Origin: JANXLS01 sp037129555
GTDB lineage: Bacteria > Planctomycetota > SZUA-567 > H5-PLA8
Assembly: GCA_037129555.1 (NCBI GenBank)
Contig: JBAXUS010000219.1
Coordinates: 1-9,816 of the forward strand
Reading direction: 5' to 3'
DNA length: 9,816 nt
A program made the position numbers and the translations under genes. Below, in pieces: positions 6,410 to 9,816 of this stretch. The notes beneath the pieces were generated by a model. It saw only the letters and a program-made list of their open reading frames with translations. It did no database searches and was not told where the DNA came from. The first letter of the stretch is position 1. Every line of letters begins with the position of its first letter.

Positions 6410-6844
6410 TCATTCGGGCGCGGGTTCAATCGTGGCGCACATGCTGCCGGGGGAGGCTTGTAATTCGGGGTCTTTGCCGAATGCGAGGATTTGGTCGCGT
6501 TTGAGTTCGGCGCGTTCCAAGGTTGTCGTATCCACGATGGTCACGCCAGCGGTGTCAACTTCGCAGGCGTGCTGAAAGGCTTGTTCGATTGTTTTGCGGA
6601 AGAGTTGGACCAACATGCGGACGACGTATTGGTACGTGTGGAAGTCGTCGTTGTGCAGGATAACGTGATATTGCGGTGCGGGGCGGCGCTTGGTTTCGGT
6701 CGGGGCGTCCATGACCGAGGTGCCGCCGTCGCCGGGTTTGGTCGGGGCGGAGGTCGTGTTGAATGCAGTCAAAGCAGTTGCCATGCGATTTAATTTACGC
6801 TGGGATGCTCGGGTGTCAATAGGCAATGGCGTGGGTTGGATCAT
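6410..6844 (-). CDS. clpS: ClpS-type N-degron adaptor for Clp protease
   Basis: ClpS binds proteins with destabilising N-terminal residues and hands them to the ClpA or ClpC unfoldase of the Clp protease in the cytoplasm. The 144-residue product has a disordered, Thr/Pro-rich N-terminus (1-55) and a ClpS core at about 56-140: YHVILHNDDFHTYQYVVRML, EVDTAGVTIV, then AELKRDQI and a tail CATIEP. The NDD at 65-67 is the conserved pocket edge. Two pocket positions differ from E. coli: its M40 aligns with Y71 and its H66 with D97. The ATG at 6844 overlaps the TGA of the ABC transporter (ATGA), pointing to translational coupling. In-frame ATGs at 6784 (124 residues) and 6712 (100 residues, closest to family length) are alternatives; none has a clear Shine-Dalgarno sequence. 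No clpA or clpC is adjacent. Confidence 0.88.
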   Translation of the reverse strand: MIQPTPLPIDTRASQRKLNRMATALTAFNTTSAPTKPGDGGTSVMDAPTETKRRPAPQYHVILHNDDFHTYQYVVRMLVQLFRKTIEQAFQHACEVDTAGVTIVDTTTLERAELKRDQILAFGKDPELQASPGSMCATIEPAPE

Positions 6845-8841
6845 GGCGCGGGTATCGTTTCTGTGGTGCTGCTGTTGGAGGATGCGCCATCGTTTTGAGC
6901 TTGCCACATGGTGCGATATGTGGAGCTGGAGGTCATCAATTCGGCGTGTGTGCCAATAGCTTCGACTCCGCCAGCGTCTCCGAACACAAGGATGCGGTCG
7001 GCGTTGGACAGGGTGCTGAGACGGTGCGCGACGATCAGGCAGGTGCGGTTGGCTTCGAGTGTGTCGAAGGCTTCCTGAAGCGAGCGTTCTTTGAGCGAAT
7101 CGAGCGCGCTGGTCGCTTCGTCGAGGAGCAGGATCGGCGCGTTGCGGAGGAGCGCACGGGCAATCGCGATGCGTTGCTTTTGGCCGCCTGAAAATAATTC
7201 GCCGCCGCGTTCGCCGCAAAGTTCTTTGTAGCCCAGCGGCTTGCTCATGATTTCATCGTGGATCATCGCGGTCTTGGCTGCGGCGATGACCTCGTCGTCG
7301 GTCGCTCCGGGGCGACCGTAGCGGATGTTTTCGGCGACGGTCGCGTTGAACAAAAATGGTTGTTGAGTGACAAGCGCGATCTGCGAGCGGAGCGTTGCGA
7401 GTGTGACGGTACGGATGTCGGTGCCGTCAATTGATATGCGGCCGGCAGTCGGATCGTAGAAGCGCAGCAACAGCGAAAGGAGTGTCGATTTGCCGACGCC
7501 GGTGCGACCGACGATGCCGAGCTTTTCGCCGAAGCGGAGCGTGAGATTGAAGTCGCGCAAGACGGTTCCGCGACCGTAATCGAAGGCGAGATTTTCGAAC
7601 GTGATTTCTTTATCGAGACGCTTGCAAGGCGTGGCTCCGGGCATGTCGGCGATGGTGGGTTTGACGTCGAGGATTTGGAACACGCGTTCGGCGTTGGGGA
7701 GGTATTCCGCGATTTCGCCGATGGTTTGGATAATGGCGGTGACGGGTTCGTAGAGCATGGCGAGCGCGGCGATAAAGGTCAGGAAATCGGAGATGTTGTG
7801 GTTCGTTGGATTGGCCACGACGCGCGCGCCGCCCCAGGCGAGGACAGCGATGCCGCCGAGGCCCATTAAGAAGGAGGTAAGCGGGCGTTGGATGGCGCGG
7901 TTGAGGTTGCGGCGCATGCCGGTGCGGAAGAGGCTGCGTGTCAGGCCCCGGAATCCTTCGGCTTCGAGTTCTTCGGCTCCGTAGGCGTGAATGACGCGGA
8001 TGCCGCTGAGGTTTTGGAGCATCGATTGCGCGATGTCGGCGGTTTTTTCCTGATAGCGTTTGGATTGATGGATGACGCGGCGGACGATCTTGATCAGTAC
8101 CAACATGACCAGCGGCAGGCCCATGGCTCCGAGCAAGAAAAGCTTCCAGTCGTAGTAACAGGCGATGGAGACGAGCGCGACGATCATGAAGGGCTGTTGC
8201 GCGAAATCGAGGAAAATCTTGATCGTCTTGCGCAGGTTTTCGCCGTCGGACACCATGCGTGTGACGAGGTCGCCAGTTTGGTGCGAATCGAAGTACGGCA
8301 TATCGAGAGTCAGGAGTTTGGCCATGACGCGTTCGATGGCTTCGGTCCGCAGACGTTGCGCAAGCCACGACGCGATGTAGGTGTTGGCGGCATCGAATAC
8401 TGATTTCAGGAACGCGAAAAAAATGATCAGACCGCAGAGCGCGTAGATATAATTGCGACCGGTTCCGGTGCGGGCTTGAATGCGGTCGTTGATCTCTTTG
8501 AAAAAACTTTGAATCTGTTCTTTGATGCCGAAGACATCGGGTTTTGACTTCTCTTTTTTGGTGCTTGGGTCGAAGATTTTTACGAGATTCGGTGGCGTTT
8601 CGGGGGCGGTTGAGCCGGGTTTGAGGGTGAGAACATAGTCTTTCTGAATGATTCGGAGCTGTTGTTTCTGCTCGATATCGGCCGCATTCTTACCCATCTC
8701 GTCGAGATGGTTCATGAAGGTGCGAGCGAGGATCAGCGGAGCGCCACCGCACAGTGCCAAGCCGAGGGCTGTGCAGAGATACAAGACGAGCATACCACGA
8801 TGAGGAAGGACGAGTTTGAACGCGCGCCAGAGATTGAACAT
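6841..8841 (-). CDS. ABC exporter, fused membrane and ATPase domains (MsbA-like)
   Basis: This is a half-transporter that should dimerise in the cytoplasmic membrane and export a substrate (lipid, drug or peptide; not identifiable here) using ATP. Residues 1-380 hold the type-1 exporter membrane domain with about six helices; the first is near 15-40 and the second near 131-153. Residues about 410-650 form the ATPase: Walker A GRTGVGKST at 445-453, Q-loop at Q494, signature FSGGQKQR at 550-557 (Phe in place of the usual Leu), Walker B ILLLDE at 570-575, SALD at 578-581 and H-loop H606. At 666 residues it is some 80 longer than typical, mainly through an extended hydrophilic loop at 41-130 between the first two helices. 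There is no Shine-Dalgarno sequence before the ATG, and a strong promoter lies directly upstream. Its stop overlaps the clpS start. Confidence 0.95.
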   Translation of the reverse strand: MFNLWRAFKLVLPHRGMLVLYLCTALGLALCGGAPLILARTFMNHLDEMGKNAADIEQKQQLRIIQKDYVLTLKPGSTAPETPPNLVKIFDPSTKKEKSKPDVFGIKEQIQSFFKEINDRIQARTGTGRNYIYALCGLIIFFAFLKSVFDAANTYIASWLAQRLRTEAIERVMAKLLTLDMPYFDSHQTGDLVTRMVSDGENLRKTIKIFLDFAQQPFMIVALVSIACYYDWKLFLLGAMGLPLVMLVLIKIVRRVIHQSKRYQEKTADIAQSMLQNLSGIRVIHAYGAEELEAEGFRGLTRSLFRTGMRRNLNRAIQRPLTSFLMGLGGIAVLAWGGARVVANPTNHNISDFLTFIAALAMLYEPVTAIIQTIGEIAEYLPNAERVFQILDVKPTIADMPGATPCKRLDKEITFENLAFDYGRGTVLRDFNLTLRFGEKLGIVGRTGVGKSTLLSLLLRFYDPTAGRISIDGTDIRTVTLATLRSQIALVTQQPFLFNATVAENIRYGRPGATDDEVIAAAKTAMIHDEIMSKPLGYKELCGERGGELFSGGQKQRIAIARALLRNAPILLLDEATSALDSLKERSLQEAFDTLEANRTCLIVAHRLSTLSNADRILVFGDAGGVEAIGTHAELMTSSSTYRTMWQAQNDGASSNSSTTETIPAP

Positions 8842-8849
8842 ATGGGGAC

Positions 8850-8877
8850 AGTATATCCAGAAAGTGCTGGGTGTAAA
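8850..8877 (-). promoter_or_regulatory. Sigma-70-like promoter for the ABC transporter and clpS
   Basis: On the minus strand TTTACA (8877-8872), a 16-base spacer and TATACT (8855-8850) each match the consensus at five of six positions. The -10 box ends eight bases before the ATG at 8841, so transcription would begin almost at the start codon. That fits the absence of a Shine-Dalgarno sequence and suggests a leaderless or nearly leaderless message. Confidence 0.6.
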
Positions 8878-8930
8878 ATGAGAAGGAGGAGTGAAGAAGG
8901 AGTTGGGTGCATCACCGGACTTGCGCCGCA

Positions 8931-8959
8931 GTTCCCTCTCCCCTCGGGGAGAGGGGAAC
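8931..8959. repeat. GC-rich near-perfect inverted repeat after the dipeptidase gene
   Basis: GTTCCCTCTCCCC (8931-8943) and the complementary arm GGGGAGAGGGGAAC (8946-8959) flank a two-base centre, TC. One arm has a single extra G; otherwise all bases pair. It starts 11 bases beyond the minus-strand stop codon of the dipeptidase. No T-run follows on either strand, so it is not a classic terminator, though it could stall transcription or protect the 3' end. CCCTCTCCCC-type hairpins recur as dispersed intergenic repeats in many bacterial genomes (recalled, not searched). Confidence 0.6.
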
Positions 8960-8969
8960 GGCTATGGCG

Positions 8970-9816
8970 TTACAGCGCCGCTTTTAGAAACCGGAGGAAA
9001 TTACCGTGCAGCATGCGTTCGATGTCTGCATCCGAATAATTTCGGTGCTTGAACATGTCGGGCAAGTGCGTCAGATCGGCGATGCTGTTGAGATCCTGGG
9101 GCGTTTGTTCGGTGCCAAACGCGCCGTCCAAATCGGTGCCGATTCCGGTGTGGTTGGCGTTGCCGGCGAGTTGATTGATGTGGTCCATGTGGTCGAGCAT
9201 CGTTTCGAGCGTAAGGCCGGAGGACTGTGGTGTCGTCTTGCCGCGCACCCAATTCGGGACCATCATCCACGCATCCAACGGTGCGCCGATCACGGCTCCG
9301 CGTTGGATCAGCACCTTTATTTGTTCGTCGCTGAACTGACGGTTGTGCGGTACGAGCGCGCGACAATTGTTGTGGCTGGCCCACACGGGTCCGGTGAAAA
9401 TGTCGAGTGCTTCCCAGAACGAATCGTCGCAGAGGTGCGTGGCATCGAGGATGATGCCGAGGCGGTCCATTTCTTTAAGAAGTTCACGCCCGCCGGGACG
9501 CAGTCCGCCTGACGCGTCGGTTCCCATTGCGTAACGTCCGGGGCCGTAATGCGCAGGACCGACTGCGCGCAAGCCCTGTTCGTAGGCGGCTTCAAGATGC
9601 TTGGGCGTCAGAATGGAATCGGCACCTTCGAGGCTCAGCATGTACCCGATCGGCGCGGACTCCGACGGGTTGTTCGTCCACAGCGCGGCGAGCATGTCGA
9701 GTTGGTCGGCGTTGGTGATCTGCACCATCTGCCCGGCGGCTTCCATCGCTTTGTAGTACGCGAGTTGCCCTTGCGTCTGCGCCCAAGCTTGTTCGGGCGA
9801 GTGCCACCCTTTAAGG
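8970..9816 (-). CDS. M19 (renal-dipeptidase family) metallo-dipeptidase, N-terminus beyond window edge
   Basis: The visible 281 residues are the C-terminal three quarters of a peptidase-family-M19 enzyme, a two-zinc amidohydrolase-fold protein that cleaves dipeptides, including some with a D-residue. The frame runs open to the right edge (first codons LKGWHSPEQAW), so the ATG at 9746 is internal and not the start. Numbering from the edge, the bridging glutamate is E63 in LSLEGAD, and the two zinc histidines are H127 in LDATHL and H148 in ASHNNCRAL. The acidic residue near the active site lies in HTGIGTDLDGAFG (D228/D230). The end HGNFLRFL matches the family's GGNFLRVL. The first HxD zinc motif and any signal peptide would be in the missing part, so location is undecided. 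The next gene downstream on the strand has its own promoter. Confidence 0.92.
   Translation of the reverse strand, partial: LKGWHSPEQAWAQTQGQLAYYKAMEAAGQMVQITNADQLDMLAALWTNNPSESAPIGYMLSLEGADSILTPKHLEAAYEQGLRAVGPAHYGPGRYAMGTDASGGLRPGGRELLKEMDRLGIILDATHLCDDSFWEALDIFTGPVWASHNNCRALVPHNRQFSDEQIKVLIQRGAVIGAPLDAWMMVPNWVRGKTTPQSSGLTLETMLDHMDHINQLAGNANHTGIGTDLDGAFGTEQTPQDLNSIADLTHLPDMFKHRNYSDADIERMLHGNFLRFLKAAL

Noticed and set aside
6845..7219. Upstream extension of the clpS frame into the ABC transporter gene
   Set aside because: The extra 125 codons are Arg/Pro-rich out-of-frame reading of the transporter ATPase domain; the ATGA junction gives a natural start at 6844.
7610..8368. 252-codon minus-strand frame inside the ABC transporter
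   Set aside because: It is a shifted-frame shadow of the transporter with no family resemblance.
8662..9039. Plus-strand frame across the transporter-dipeptidase gap, including a PLPSGRGE stretch
   Set aside because: It is antisense to two real genes, and the PLPSGRGE part is merely the translation of the GC-rich hairpin.
9527..9746. ATG at 9746 as the start of the dipeptidase
   Set aside because: The frame stays open upstream to the window edge with family-like sequence, and the N-terminal zinc motif is missing, so this methionine is internal.

Overview
The window looks like an ordinary stretch of a bacterial chromosome. It is dense with genes, moderately GC-rich and has no sign of mobile DNA. 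The best guess for its source is a planctomycete or a close relative in the PVC group. This rests on three things recalled rather than searched: a truncated membrane protein at the left edge with an N-terminal HLSTA motif just before its membrane segment and a downstream GWP motif, a ClpS whose C-terminus ends in an IEP-type tail, and a secreted DUF11/PKD protein whose C-terminal module resembles one I recall from planctomycete exported proteins. The taxonomic call is an inference.

Layout. From 1 to about 4105 every gene is on the minus strand. In transcription order these are a membrane-anchored dual-specificity-type phosphatase, an unrecognised 182-residue protein starting at TTG, hemB (porphobilinogen synthase), glyA (serine hydroxymethyltransferase, with its own good promoter) and an unknown membrane protein cut by the left edge. 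A divergent 0.2 kb gap follows. Then comes the only plus-strand gene, a 632-residue secreted protein with DUF11 repeats and a PKD domain, ended by a strong rho-independent terminator. A convergent gap of about 200 bases carries degenerate short repeats. After it, again on the minus strand, lie clpS, an ABC exporter whose stop codon overlaps a clpS start (ATGA), a gap with a sigma-70-like promoter and a GC-rich hairpin, and an M19-type dipeptidase cut by the right edge.

How the genes relate. They are mostly housekeeping functions without one shared pathway: one-carbon/glycine metabolism (glyA), tetrapyrrole synthesis (hemB), N-degron delivery to Clp protease (clpS), export (ABC transporter) and peptide or amidohydrolase chemistry (dipeptidase). 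The ABC transporter and clpS are probably co-transcribed and translationally coupled. I see no defence system, CRISPR array, integrase, transposase, rRNA or tRNA. Nothing clearly amounts to a new biological system. The points most worth a second look are the altered N-degron pocket of ClpS, a 15-base motif repeated just before the hemB start and a possible clpS start, the convergent-gap repeats, the unknown gene before hemB and the uncharacterised C-terminal module of the secreted protein.
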